A DNA stretch of 60,318 nt, from the NCBI RefSeq assembly GCF_001940785.1, contig NZ_MSLS01000006.1, positions 1 to 60,318 of the forward strand, read 5' to 3'. Below, in pieces: positions 8,475-15,746 of the stretch. This DNA comes from Bacillus sp. MRMR6. GTDB taxonomy: Bacteria > Bacillota > Bacilli > Bacillales > Cytobacillaceae. Numbering within the stretch: the first letter of the stretch is position 1; each line of letters starts with the position of its first letter. The notes beneath the pieces were generated by a model. It worked only from the letters and a program-made list of their open reading frames with translations. It was not told the DNA's origin and did no database searches. The translations under genes and the position numbers were made by a program.

Positions 8475-9122
8475 CTAGATGGGAAGAGAAATCAAAATTG
8501 AAGTTCCTTCATCAATTTTAGACGAAATTACACATGTTCCGCCAGCAAGAAGCATCCTCTCTTTCATTGCTGAGATCCCTAAAGTATAGCTTCCAATTTC
8601 CTCAGGCTGAAAACCTTTGCCAAAGTCATCAATGGAGATTTTTAGTTCCGTTTCATTCCAGTGTATATCCATACTTACATTGCAGGTATCTGCATACTTT
8701 GCAATATTGGTCAAGGCTTCCTGACATACCCGGAAAACAGAAATACTGGCTTTCTCTGAGATTAGTTTAACTTCTCCACTAGACTTTAAATCAATAAGAA
8801 TTCCAAATGTGGATGTATATAACTTGCTATAGCTCTTTAATGCCGGCAGTAATCCAAGGGTTGTAAGGGAAGGAGGATGTAGCTCAACGGATAGCAATCG
8901 AATTTCCTGAATCGTCTTCTCAATTAACTGGGTCATTCCATAAAGATAATCTTTCAAATGCGGCTGATTTGTACTTGATTCGACGAATTGTAAACCAGTC
9001 AAAATACTGTACAGGTTTTGTCCAACCCCTTCATGAAGATCCAAGGAGATTCGCTTGATCTCTTCTTCTTGTTCTTCAATAATGTAAGAACGAATCTGCT
9101 GTTTTTCAGGTGATATCTCCAC
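8475..9122 (-). CDS. Short soluble histidine kinase without a sensor domain
   Basis: 215 residues consisting of HisKA_3 (IRSYIIEEQEEEIKRISLDL then HEGVGQNLYSIL) and HATPase (ALTNIAKYADTC, DDFGKGFQP, GISAMKERMLLAGG) only. No PAS, GAF or membrane segment is present, so it must sense through a partner. The start is GTG at 9122, after AGGAGGAAAAATAA. It is the second kinase of the operon and homologous over its whole length to the transmitter part of the PAS kinase at 6238-7311. The 93-residue gene upstream ends 42 nt before it. Confidence 0.82.
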   Translation of the reverse strand: MEISPEKQQIRSYIIEEQEEEIKRISLDLHEGVGQNLYSILTGLQFVESSTNQPHLKDYLYGMTQLIEKTIQEIRLLSVELHPPSLTTLGLLPALKSYSKLYTSTFGILIDLKSSGEVKLISEKASISVFRVCQEALTNIAKYADTCNVSMDIHWNETELKISIDDFGKGFQPEEIGSYTLGISAMKERMLLAGGTCVISSKIDEGTSILISLPI

Positions 9123-9164
9123 TTATTTTTCCTCCTATCCCTTTATAAAAAAATTCAGGTGAGA

Positions 9165-9446
9165 TTAATCAACCTGATCTTTTTTTAGTATATAGGTTAA
9201 CCCACTAGCTTGGTCAAATGCGGACCATTGTGTGTCTGTTTCTTTAATTGAACTGTTGACGGGTACAGCTAGAAAATATACTTGGTCAAAATAAAAGCGT
9301 ACATGAGTTTGATCCGGGCAAAGTTGAACTTTCTTGATGGATTTTTTTACAGCCGCGGCCTGGTCACCGCCTTGTTTATCCTGGATCATAATTTGCACCT
9401 TTTTCTCGACAAATCTCTGCAATTCTTTTACATTAATGGGTAGCAC
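9165..9446 (-). CDS. Small protein of unknown function in the reductase operon
   Basis: I do not recognise it. With the GTG at 9446, preceded by GAGAGGG, the product has 93 residues: a Lys/Gln-rich helix (VKELQRFVEKKVQIMIQDK) and a beta-like second half with VRFYFDQVYFLAVPV. The frame stays open to 9524, but that start lacks a ribosome site. It overlaps the end of the upstream gene by 14 nt, suggesting translational coupling. No membrane segment or metal motif is visible. Confidence 0.55.
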   Translation of the reverse strand: MLPINVKELQRFVEKKVQIMIQDKQGGDQAAAVKKSIKKVQLCPDQTHVRFYFDQVYFLAVPVNSSIKETDTQWSAFDQASGLTYILKKDQVD

Positions 9447-9744
9447 AGCTATTACACCCTCTCTTAACCGGGTAGATAAACATCTTATAGCCTTGAATAT
9501 ATTCCCAGAATTTTCCCTCTGCATGATCTTCTATATAAAGGATTGCTTCCTCTTCGGAATTCCAGTTGCTCATGCCCTTCACTTCTGCGACAACCATTTC
9601 GGCACCTTCAATTGTTTTCTCCTCTAGATACCAATTCAAACGTTTTTTCCCAAATGTCTTTTTCAATAATTCATCAATTTCAACTGCAAATCCACCTGAT
9701 TCTTTTCGGATAAAACAAAAATCAATATACGTTTCGCTAGTCAT
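9433..9744 (-). CDS. Small hypothetical protein with C-terminal CxxC
   Basis: 103 residues, not recognised. It is soluble and acidic, with a C-terminus CNSCATH that could bind metal or form a disulfide. The ATG overlaps the end of the preceding 63-residue gene by 8 nt and the tail overlaps the next gene, so it is embedded in a tightly coupled operon. It may be an assembly or maturation factor for the reductase complex, inferred from position only. Confidence 0.6.
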   Translation of the reverse strand: MTSETYIDFCFIRKESGGFAVEIDELLKKTFGKKRLNWYLEEKTIEGAEMVVAEVKGMSNWNSEEEAILYIEDHAEGKFWEYIQGYKMFIYPVKRGCNSCATH

Positions 9745-9928
9745 TGACCTTCACACCTTTTTTATAAATAAGGAATGCTATAGGAAATAAAATGAAATTC
9801 ATTACACCCGCAAGAACGGTGTTTGTATAATTTTCATAATAGTATTGATGTACCATGTATTGAGTAAAGATAATATTCAGCATTAACACCGCAAGCAGGA
9901 GGGCAACCGGAATGTAACTACGCTTCAT
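9737..9928 (-). CDS. Small two-helix membrane protein
   Basis: 63 residues with two hydrophobic segments (IPVALLLAVLMLNIIFTQ and VLAGVMNFILFPIAFLIY) and a short basic tail. Its ATG overlaps the stop region of the Rieske gene by 11 nt. Not recognised; it is probably an accessory subunit or assembly factor of the membrane redox complex encoded upstream. Confidence 0.65.
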   Translation of the reverse strand: MKRSYIPVALLLAVLMLNIIFTQYMVHQYYYENYTNTVLAGVMNFILFPIAFLIYKKGVKVND

Positions 9929-10442
9929 AACGCTTTACCCCCACTGCATAAACTGCATCGTTCTCTACTTTCACATAAATCTCAGGCAGTGGTCTTCTTG
10001 GCGGACCCGCTGTTGGTGCACCTGTTTCAACATCGAATTTTCCGTGATGGCAAGGGCAAAGCATTTCTTGCTCCTCTTTCTGCCAGAAAACCGGGCAGCG
10101 AAGGTGTGTACACGCATTTTGATAAGCTACATATCTCTCTTCAGAAAGTCTGATTAAAATAGCACTATCATGTTCTCCTGGAAAGTGAAATTCTACCGCA
10201 TCCCCAACAGGGATCGATTTTACATCGGTAATTTTTTGTTTCGGGTATTTCTTTTCTTCTAAACCTGTAAGTTCCTTAGCGGCTAAAACTCCCCAAGGCA
10301 GGGAAGAAACCGCGAAAACTCCAGCTGCACCGACTAATGTTTTCATGAACCCACGGCGATCTAGTTTTCTTTCATTATTACGGTTGATATTGTGTGTATA
10401 ATTATCTTCATTAAATGGGATTTTATTATTTTTGTCTGTCAT
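9918..10442 (-). CDS. Rieske 2Fe-2S protein with Tat-type signal
   Basis: 174 residues. A twin-arginine motif (DRRGFMKTLVGAAG, near residues 25-40) precedes a hydrophobic stretch, so the C-terminal domain should lie outside the membrane, probably held by an uncleaved anchor. The Rieske motif is complete: CTHLRC and CPCHHGKFD. The ATG at 10442 follows AGGAGGGATTAGC; the frame extends upstream into the ferredoxin gene but has no second ribosome site. It is an electron transfer subunit, unusual beside a NasC/NapA-type catalytic subunit. Confidence 0.88.
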   Translation of the reverse strand: MTDKNNKIPFNEDNYTHNINRNNERKLDRRGFMKTLVGAAGVFAVSSLPWGVLAAKELTGLEEKKYPKQKITDVKSIPVGDAVEFHFPGEHDSAILIRLSEERYVAYQNACTHLRCPVFWQKEEQEMLCPCHHGKFDVETGAPTAGPPRRPLPEIYVKVENDAVYAVGVKRYEA

Positions 10443-10453
10443 GCTAATCCCTC

Positions 10454-11014
10454 CTAAAACAATTTGGTGACACCCTGCAGAATACCAGGGAGATTCACTT
10501 TTACATTTGTTTCGCCTTCTAAATAAGGCATACTTGTTACCCACTTACCATTATCTAAGTTAAACTGCTTTTGCTTTGCTTCAATTTCTTCATCTGACAG
10601 CCATTGTAATGTATTAGAAGGACAGACACTCGCACACATTGGCGGAATCCCATCCTTTGTACGATCGATACACAAATCACATTTATACATTAAATTTTGC
10701 TCAGTATCGAATTTAGGAATTCCATATGGACAGGCAATCGTACAGTTTTGACAGCCTATGCACTTTTCAACAAGTGCTGATAAAACCGCGCCTGTTTCAT
10801 GGATTTGTATCGCTTGTGCAGGACAGCTTCTCGCGCAGGCTGGGTTCACACAGTGAAGGCACATGAGAGGCATTGTTTGACGGTTAACAAGCGGATTAAC
10901 ATCGTACACATAGTTACGGTTACGCTCCTCATGCCCTCCACACTGTGTACAAGCCGCTAAACAAGAGCGGCATCCTATACAGTTTTCAAGTTCTAAATAT
11001 AACCTCTTTTTCAT
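10454..11014 (-). CDS. Four-cluster ferredoxin subunit (NrfC/DmsB type)
   Basis: 186 residues with four cysteine groups: CIGCRSCLAAC, CLHCVNPACARSC, CIGCQNCTIAC and CDLC with MCASVCP, fitting four [4Fe-4S] clusters as in DmsB, NrfC and HycB type electron-transfer subunits. No export signal is present. Its ATG directly follows the stop of the molybdenum subunit. It probably passes electrons between the molybdenum subunit and the membrane or Rieske components. Confidence 0.9.
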   Translation of the reverse strand: MKKRLYLELENCIGCRSCLAACTQCGGHEERNRNYVYDVNPLVNRQTMPLMCLHCVNPACARSCPAQAIQIHETGAVLSALVEKCIGCQNCTIACPYGIPKFDTEQNLMYKCDLCIDRTKDGIPPMCASVCPSNTLQWLSDEEIEAKQKQFNLDNGKWVTSMPYLEGETNVKVNLPGILQGVTKLF

Positions 11015-13189
11015 TTATTGCACCTCAGTTTTTTCTAGTTTTTCCATCTGTGCGGCACAGGCTTTAAATTCTGGCATTCTGGACATCGGGTCCAATGCGG
11101 CAATCGTTAATAGATTAATAGATTTATCGTGACCCCAGTGATAGGGGACAAATACGGTATCTTTACGGATTGCTTCCGTAACTTTTACTTTATACTCCGC
11201 TTCCCCTCTACGGGTAAAAAGCCGCACATATTCTTCATGATTGATATTGTATTTTGCTGCTGTTTCAGGATGTACCTCAACAAATGGCTCTGGTGACATA
11301 TCACGCAAGAATTGAATTCTTCGAGTCTGGTTACCAGATAGATAGTGATAGACAACTCGACCTGTTGTTAAGCGTAATGGATATTCACCGCAAGGCTCTT
11401 CTGCTGGTGCTCTATAGGGTAATGCACAGATTTTTGCTTTTCCATCTGGGTGATAGAATTTCTTATCTAAGAACATATGTGGTGTTCCTTTATCACTATC
11501 CTCTTCACTGCGACATGGCCAGAAGACCCCGTCTTGCTGGTCAATTTTTTCCCAAGTAATTCCGTAATAATCTGCATATCCACCTTTTGAAGCTAAACGG
11601 AATTCATCATTAACATCTCTAGCTGTTTTTAAATGTGAGAAGTACTTTCCTCTGCCTAGACGTTCACATAATTCAATTTGGATTTGCCAATCTGGCTTAG
11701 ATTCTCCAAGTGGTTCCTGTGCTTTATTGATTTTAATACAACGTCCTTCAAGATTCGTAACTGTTCCTTCATCTTCAGACCATGTTGTAGTTGGTAGAAT
11801 GACATCGGCAAATTCTGCTGATTCTGATAAATAGAAATCAGCGCAAACCATGAAATCAAGGTTTTTCATTTGCTCACGAACATAGTTTAAGTTTGGTGCC
11901 GATACTGCTGGATTTGAGCATAATAAGTACAATCCGCGGATGACTTTCTGCTCCATTAATCCGAACATTTCATAAGCTGAAACGCCCTCTTTCGGCATTT
12001 CTTCTGGTTCAATTCCCCAAACCTTCGATACTGCCTTTACATGCTCTGGATTCGCAATCTTTCGGTACCCTGGAAGAGCATCGGCTTTCTGCCCATGTTC
12101 ACGGCCTCCCTGGCCATTCCCTTGACCAGTAAAAGTGGCGACACCTGATTTTGGACGGCCAATTTTCCCGGTGATTAAGGCCATATTGGTGTAGCCTGAA
12201 ACATTATCAACACCCTTATGCTGCTGTTCAATCCCGCGTGCAAACATAACAATTGCGTTTGGAGCTTTTCCATAAATCTCTGCTGCTTTGATGATTTTTT
12301 CTACCGCTACACCTGTAATTTCGCTTGTATATTCTGGTGTAAATTGTTTTACAAGTTCTTTTGTATCTTCGAATCCATTTGTATGTTTATTGACAAACTC
12401 TTCATCTACATGACCATTTTTGATAAGTAGATTTACAATTCCGTTCGCCAGTGCCAGGTCTGTTCCTGGTCTTAAATCCAAGTGAACATCTGCCCTTCTA
12501 GCAATTGGTGTTTCACGTGGATCTGCTACGATTAAGTAACCGCCGCGTTCTTGTACAGCCCAGATTCGGAACATAGATGTTGGGTGACACTCAGCCGTAT
12601 TACTTCCCGCAATAAATAAGCAATCTGTTTCATGAAGATCTGTCCATGGAAGTGTCGAACCGCGGTCAACACCAAACGATCTCATAAAGCCACCGGCAGC
12701 ACTTGCCATACAAAAACGACCGTTGTAGTCGATATAACGTGTTTGTAAACCAACACGGGCAAACTTACCAGTTAAGTAGCATTTCTCGTTCGTCATCGAT
12801 ACACCGCTATATACACTTAGTGAATCTTTACCATATTTGTTTTGTAACTCTTGGAAATTCTTCACGATTAAGTCATAAGCTTCTTCCCATGTTGCTTCAC
12901 GGAAGCCTTCTTTTGTTCCTTTTAGTGATTTATCATCACGAATTAATGGTTTTAATATTCGATCGTCATGGTTCGTTTGCTGGTAAGCCGTCACACCTTT
13001 AGGACACATTTTACCAACTGTTACCGGCCAATCATATCGTGGTTCTACACCAATGATTTTGTTTGTCTTTGTATTTACACGCAGGTTCATCCCACATTGC
13101 ATACCGCAATAACTGCAGTGTGTTTTTACAAGCGTTTCATTTGGATGGTTTACGTTTTCTATTTCTTTAAAGAATTTATCCCTTTGCAT
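11015..13189 (-). CDS. Molybdopterin oxidoreductase, NasC/NapA nitrate reductase type
   Basis: 724 residues. The N-terminal [4Fe-4S] site is CSYCGMQC with MCPKG about 40 residues later. The likely Mo ligand is Cys in GRFCMASAAGG, as in assimilatory and periplasmic nitrate reductases; formate dehydrogenases have Sec/Cys-His at this place. The molybdopterin dinucleotide domains (GSNTAECHP, FARGIEQQHKG, TGKIGRPKSG, LPTTTWSEDEGT) and the C-terminal beta domain are complete. No Tat signal is seen, so it appears cytoplasmic. It overlaps the upstream cytochrome b gene by 14 nt. Nitrate is the best substrate guess, but another oxyanion or formate is not excluded. Confidence 0.85.
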   Translation of the reverse strand: MQRDKFFKEIENVNHPNETLVKTHCSYCGMQCGMNLRVNTKTNKIIGVEPRYDWPVTVGKMCPKGVTAYQQTNHDDRILKPLIRDDKSLKGTKEGFREATWEEAYDLIVKNFQELQNKYGKDSLSVYSGVSMTNEKCYLTGKFARVGLQTRYIDYNGRFCMASAAGGFMRSFGVDRGSTLPWTDLHETDCLFIAGSNTAECHPTSMFRIWAVQERGGYLIVADPRETPIARRADVHLDLRPGTDLALANGIVNLLIKNGHVDEEFVNKHTNGFEDTKELVKQFTPEYTSEITGVAVEKIIKAAEIYGKAPNAIVMFARGIEQQHKGVDNVSGYTNMALITGKIGRPKSGVATFTGQGNGQGGREHGQKADALPGYRKIANPEHVKAVSKVWGIEPEEMPKEGVSAYEMFGLMEQKVIRGLYLLCSNPAVSAPNLNYVREQMKNLDFMVCADFYLSESAEFADVILPTTTWSEDEGTVTNLEGRCIKINKAQEPLGESKPDWQIQIELCERLGRGKYFSHLKTARDVNDEFRLASKGGYADYYGITWEKIDQQDGVFWPCRSEEDSDKGTPHMFLDKKFYHPDGKAKICALPYRAPAEEPCGEYPLRLTTGRVVYHYLSGNQTRRIQFLRDMSPEPFVEVHPETAAKYNINHEEYVRLFTRRGEAEYKVKVTEAIRKDTVFVPYHWGHDKSINLLTIAALDPMSRMPEFKACAAQMEKLEKTEVQ

Positions 13190-14276
13190 TCTGGTTAGCC
13201 TCCTTGACCTGAACGAAGTGCGTTGCGATTCCAGAGAATCTAGCTATACGGTATTTTCTACGGCATGGAAGGCACAACTCAGCGAGGTTAAAGCCATCCT
13301 CCATATTAAATTCGATCTCATTTACACCCAATACTTGAATTACATCATTTGATTGTTCAACTGATACAAAATGATCTCCACACACTTTACATTCCTTCGT
13401 TGCCTGCTCCGCATAATGCTCACGATAATTTCTAGCGAATACGCTCAACGGACGGAAAGGAATATGTGCCAGTTTTCCGAAAGGCAAGTATATTAATGTT
13501 ACGATTACTGAGAATTGATGAATTAGGGACATAACTGGGTGGCCCCATCCATGTAAAAACATGTTGCTAAATGTTAACATTAAGCCTGTAATACTAATAA
13601 AAAGAAGCAGATATAGTGGTAAAAAGTCATAAATAATCGTTTGTTCCGCTCTTGCCTGCATGTTTTTCAATCGGCGGTAGAGGACCATACAAACACCTGT
13701 GATCACCATGAACGATGAAATATTTAAAGCATTATAGAAGAAATACCCAAGAATTCCATCAGCTTTAATCGTCATGATATCGATACCCATTCCAACTACC
13801 GTATAATATCCATTGTCACCCATCGTAAAGTACATCCAACCGAATACAAGAGGGAAAGTAACAAAGCATGCTAATACACAGCCCCAGCCAATCAGTAAAT
13901 GCTGTGACCAGCGATAAATGCCGCGATTCCAGATAAATCTGTAAGTAGCTAGGTGCTCTACAGATGTTTTAGGTGTTGATTTTCTGAATAATAGTTTAAG
14001 TCCCTTTTTAATGAAAATCTTTGTTGGCGGTCTCTCTCCCCATGCGATAAAGCGATAGAAGAATCCTCCAATAAACACAAGCGTTCCGACCATATAGCCG
14101 TAAAGGTTTAAATCAACATGTGTGAACATTCTTGTTCCAATAAATGATAAAATAACTAGCCCTGAGATGGTTAGAAACATTGACTTTGCAAACTTTGAAG
14201 CAAATGCATTATTGACTGAGTGTTTTTTATTTTTTGTCGTTTCAGCTTGCGTGTTAGTAGTAGAATTTGCCTGCAC
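13176..14276 (-). CDS. NarI-like membrane cytochrome b with C-terminal zinc-ribbon-like tail
   Basis: 366 residues with about six membrane helices after a Lys/Thr-rich N-terminus. Histidines suited to b-heme ligation occur in RWSQHLLIGW, HGWGHPVMSLIHQF and GKLAHIPFRP, resembling the NarI/DsrM gamma-subunit fold. After the last helix, CKVCGDHF and LCLPCRRKY form two CxxC pairs like a zinc ribbon, not usual for NarI. The start is GTG at 14276, after AGGAGGAATTCAA. As first gene of the operon it probably exchanges electrons with quinol for the complex encoded downstream. Confidence 0.8.
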   Translation of the reverse strand: MQANSTTNTQAETTKNKKHSVNNAFASKFAKSMFLTISGLVILSFIGTRMFTHVDLNLYGYMVGTLVFIGGFFYRFIAWGERPPTKIFIKKGLKLLFRKSTPKTSVEHLATYRFIWNRGIYRWSQHLLIGWGCVLACFVTFPLVFGWMYFTMGDNGYYTVVGMGIDIMTIKADGILGYFFYNALNISSFMVITGVCMVLYRRLKNMQARAEQTIIYDFLPLYLLLFISITGLMLTFSNMFLHGWGHPVMSLIHQFSVIVTLIYLPFGKLAHIPFRPLSVFARNYREHYAEQATKECKVCGDHFVSVEQSNDVIQVLGVNEIEFNMEDGFNLAELCLPCRRKYRIARFSGIATHFVQVKEANQNAKG

Positions 14277-14289
14277 TTGAATTCCTCCT

Positions 14290-14344
14290 AAAAAAATAGC
14301 ACTAACGTTTTTCTTACTCTTATTGTAAGAAAAACGTTAGTGCT
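14290..14344 (-). terminator. Perfect 20-bp hairpin with T tract just before the reductase operon
   Basis: The arms 14298-14317 and 14325-14344 are exact reverse complements separated by 7 nt. On the minus strand they are followed by ATTTTTTT and at once by the AGGAGG of the first operon gene. It has the form of an intrinsic terminator, so it either ends transcription from the M50 gene or acts as an attenuator in the 5-prime leader of the reductase operon. Confidence 0.7.
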
Positions 14345-14345
14345 T

Positions 14346-14388
14346 TCTATATCGGGGAACTCCCCCATCCTCAGGGGAAAAAACCCCT
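14346..14388 (-). promoter_or_regulatory. Candidate activator-dependent promoter with two GC-rich palindromes
   Basis: Two short palindromes, GGGG-AACTC-CCC type at 14354-14366 and AGGGG-AAAAAA-CCCCT at 14373-14388, lie just upstream of a minus-strand TATAGA (14351 to 14346). They resemble, without exactly matching, the T(A/G)GGG-N4-CCC(C/T)A operator described for staphylococcal NreC. No good -35 box is present, as expected for an activator-dependent promoter. Confidence 0.45.
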
Positions 14389-14415
14389 AGAAAACCGGAA
14401 TTAGACAAAACTCTG

Positions 14416-15603
14416 TCACAAACTACTACGATGGTACTTTTTGACCCATGAATATGAAAGCAGCACTACTACAATAACGATTTGCACTGAAAATATGGCT
14501 GCGTCCCAAAAGGCATAGGTTGTCGGTGCTTGTTGAAAACCTGGAAGAACCTGTTGCCAAGCATAGATCATTTGTGGAATATAAAAAATACTAAACAGTC
14601 CAATCGTCAGAACTACCCCAGAGAAATAAAAGACAGCATAGAGCATGATCGTATTTTTTTCACCCTTAAATACGACCTCTGTCTTTGTATTTGTCTGTTG
14701 GTATCGTAGTTTACTATTAATAAACTGCTTTGCATTTTCCATTAAGTTATAGCAGCCTGATTTATTTTCAAGCACAAAATATAGATCTGTTTTCATGTAA
14801 ACACAGCATTGATATAGCATTCTCAGAAGGATATCCAATGCAGCAAGGGTAATGATCCCACCGAGGACGACTGATTTATTAGCAATAAGCAGCTGGGCCA
14901 TTAAACTAATCGTTAGGAGTACAGTATCAAAGCATAGTCCTGCAAAAAATAACTGGTTACGAGCTTTAGAGGGTAATTTCCATACTGTCGACATATCTGT
15001 TTCGAGCACTACCAGGAATAATCGATGACCAACCTCTAATCTTGTTGGGAGGTTGTGTGCTCTCATTGCCAAAATATGACCAAATTCATGTATAAGCACA
15101 AGAACAAATGTCAAAGACATCCAAAGTAAGATATTTAAAAACATATAATCAAAAACAAATACATCCTTAAAATGAGGCAATAATGAAGGATTCAGAATGA
15201 ATAGAATAATATTTATGATAAATAAACAAATATAGATAACAAAGGAAAACTTATTAAAAAAGAATTTCCCTACTTTTGGAGAGATCGCTAAAAAACCGGG
15301 CCGACCCTTTTCCTTCTGCTGTTTTTCAACCTTTACACCGTCGATTTCAGCAATTAAGTTTAATTGAAGAAGCTGTTCGGAAAAATCAAGAAGATCCACT
15401 TCCTCACTAGGGAATCTTTCCTTTAGTAACCTTTCAATCTCCCCCAGCTGTTCACCCTGGTTTAACAAATTTATGGCGTCAATACAGACCTCAGGCATTT
15501 CATAAAATTCACCTGTGTGTTGATCTTCAATTATATAGTGTTTTTTATCTTTGCGAATACCGATTGGAACGGTAGCAAGCCGTGAATTATGGTTTATATT
15601 CAA
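14416..15603 (-). CDS. M50-type membrane metalloprotease with PqqD-like N-terminal domain
   Basis: 395 residues. Residues 20-85 (YIIEDQHTGEFYEMPEVCID, then LLNQGEQLGEIERLLKERF) look like a PqqD/RRE-type peptide recognition domain. A membrane domain follows with the zinc motif LVLIHEFGHILAMRAHNLP near residue 185 and about six further helices. This matches the putative peptide zinc metalloprotease family found with modified-peptide genes (YydH type). The start is TTG at 15603, after AGGA; I found no ATG in frame. It lies just behind a 23-residue peptide gene and a terminator-like hairpin, so it may cleave or export that peptide. Confidence 0.78.
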   Translation of the reverse strand: MNINHNSRLATVPIGIRKDKKHYIIEDQHTGEFYEMPEVCIDAINLLNQGEQLGEIERLLKERFPSEEVDLLDFSEQLLQLNLIAEIDGVKVEKQQKEKGRPGFLAISPKVGKFFFNKFSFVIYICLFIINIILFILNPSLLPHFKDVFVFDYMFLNILLWMSLTFVLVLIHEFGHILAMRAHNLPTRLEVGHRLFLVVLETDMSTVWKLPSKARNQLFFAGLCFDTVLLTISLMAQLLIANKSVVLGGIITLAALDILLRMLYQCCVYMKTDLYFVLENKSGCYNLMENAKQFINSKLRYQQTNTKTEVVFKGEKNTIMLYAVFYFSGVVLTIGLFSIFYIPQMIYAWQQVLPGFQQAPTTYAFWDAAIFSVQIVIVVVLLSYSWVKKYHRSSL

Positions 15604-15631
15604 GTAACATCGTTCCTATCTAATTTTTTAT

Positions 15632-15666
15632 AAAAAAGAAGGATGTCTAGCATTAAGCTAGCATCC
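15632..15666 (-). terminator. Terminator-like hairpin between the peptide gene and the protease
   Basis: On the minus strand GGATGCTAGC pairs with GCTAGACATCC (one bulge) around TTAAT and is followed by TTCTTTTTT. It lies 8 nt past the stop of the peptide gene and about 30 nt before the protease start. Partial read-through would give more peptide than protease. Confidence 0.7.
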
Positions 15667-15674
15667 CTCAAGAA

Positions 15675-15746
15675 TTACTTACCTACTCCTAAATATGGAC
15701 ACCACCAGCAAGTTGTCTTAATCTTCTTAAGCTTACGGATTTTCAT
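15675..15746 (-). CDS. 23-residue Cys/Trp peptide, candidate signal or RiPP precursor
   Basis: The ATG at 15746 follows a near-perfect AAGGAGGTGGATTC. The product begins with the basic stretch MKIRKLKKIKTT and ends with CWWCPYLGVGK. There is no signal peptide. The start overlaps the stop of the HD-GYP gene as ATGA, so translation is coupled. It is followed by a terminator-like hairpin and then an M50/PqqD-type protease. The strong ribosome site, the overlap and the precursor-hairpin-protease order argue that it is translated. It may be a secreted pheromone, a modified peptide or a CxxC metal-binding micropeptide; I know no family for it. Confidence 0.7.
   Translation of the reverse strand: MKIRKLKKIKTTCWWCPYLGVGK

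Noticed and set aside
8475..9122. Truncated or frameshifted larger kinase
   Set aside because: The gene has its own strong ribosome site and GTG start, and sequence upstream in all frames belongs to the preceding small gene, so it is a complete short kinase.
6238..9122. DegS-DegU
   Set aside because: Two kinases, a NreA-like GAF protein and linkage to a nitrate-type reductase fit the Nre/Nar group; the DegS sensor domain is absent.
11015..13189. Formate dehydrogenase alpha subunit
   Set aside because: The residue context is FCMASAAGG, as in nitrate reductases of the Nas/Nap type; the Sec/Cys-His motif of formate dehydrogenases is not present. The substrate remains unproven.
14416..15603. 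M50 protein as a SpoIVFB-type sporulation protease
   Set aside because: The PqqD-like N-terminal domain, the different membrane layout and the adjacent short peptide fit the peptide-metalloprotease family better than SpoIVFB, which has no such domain.
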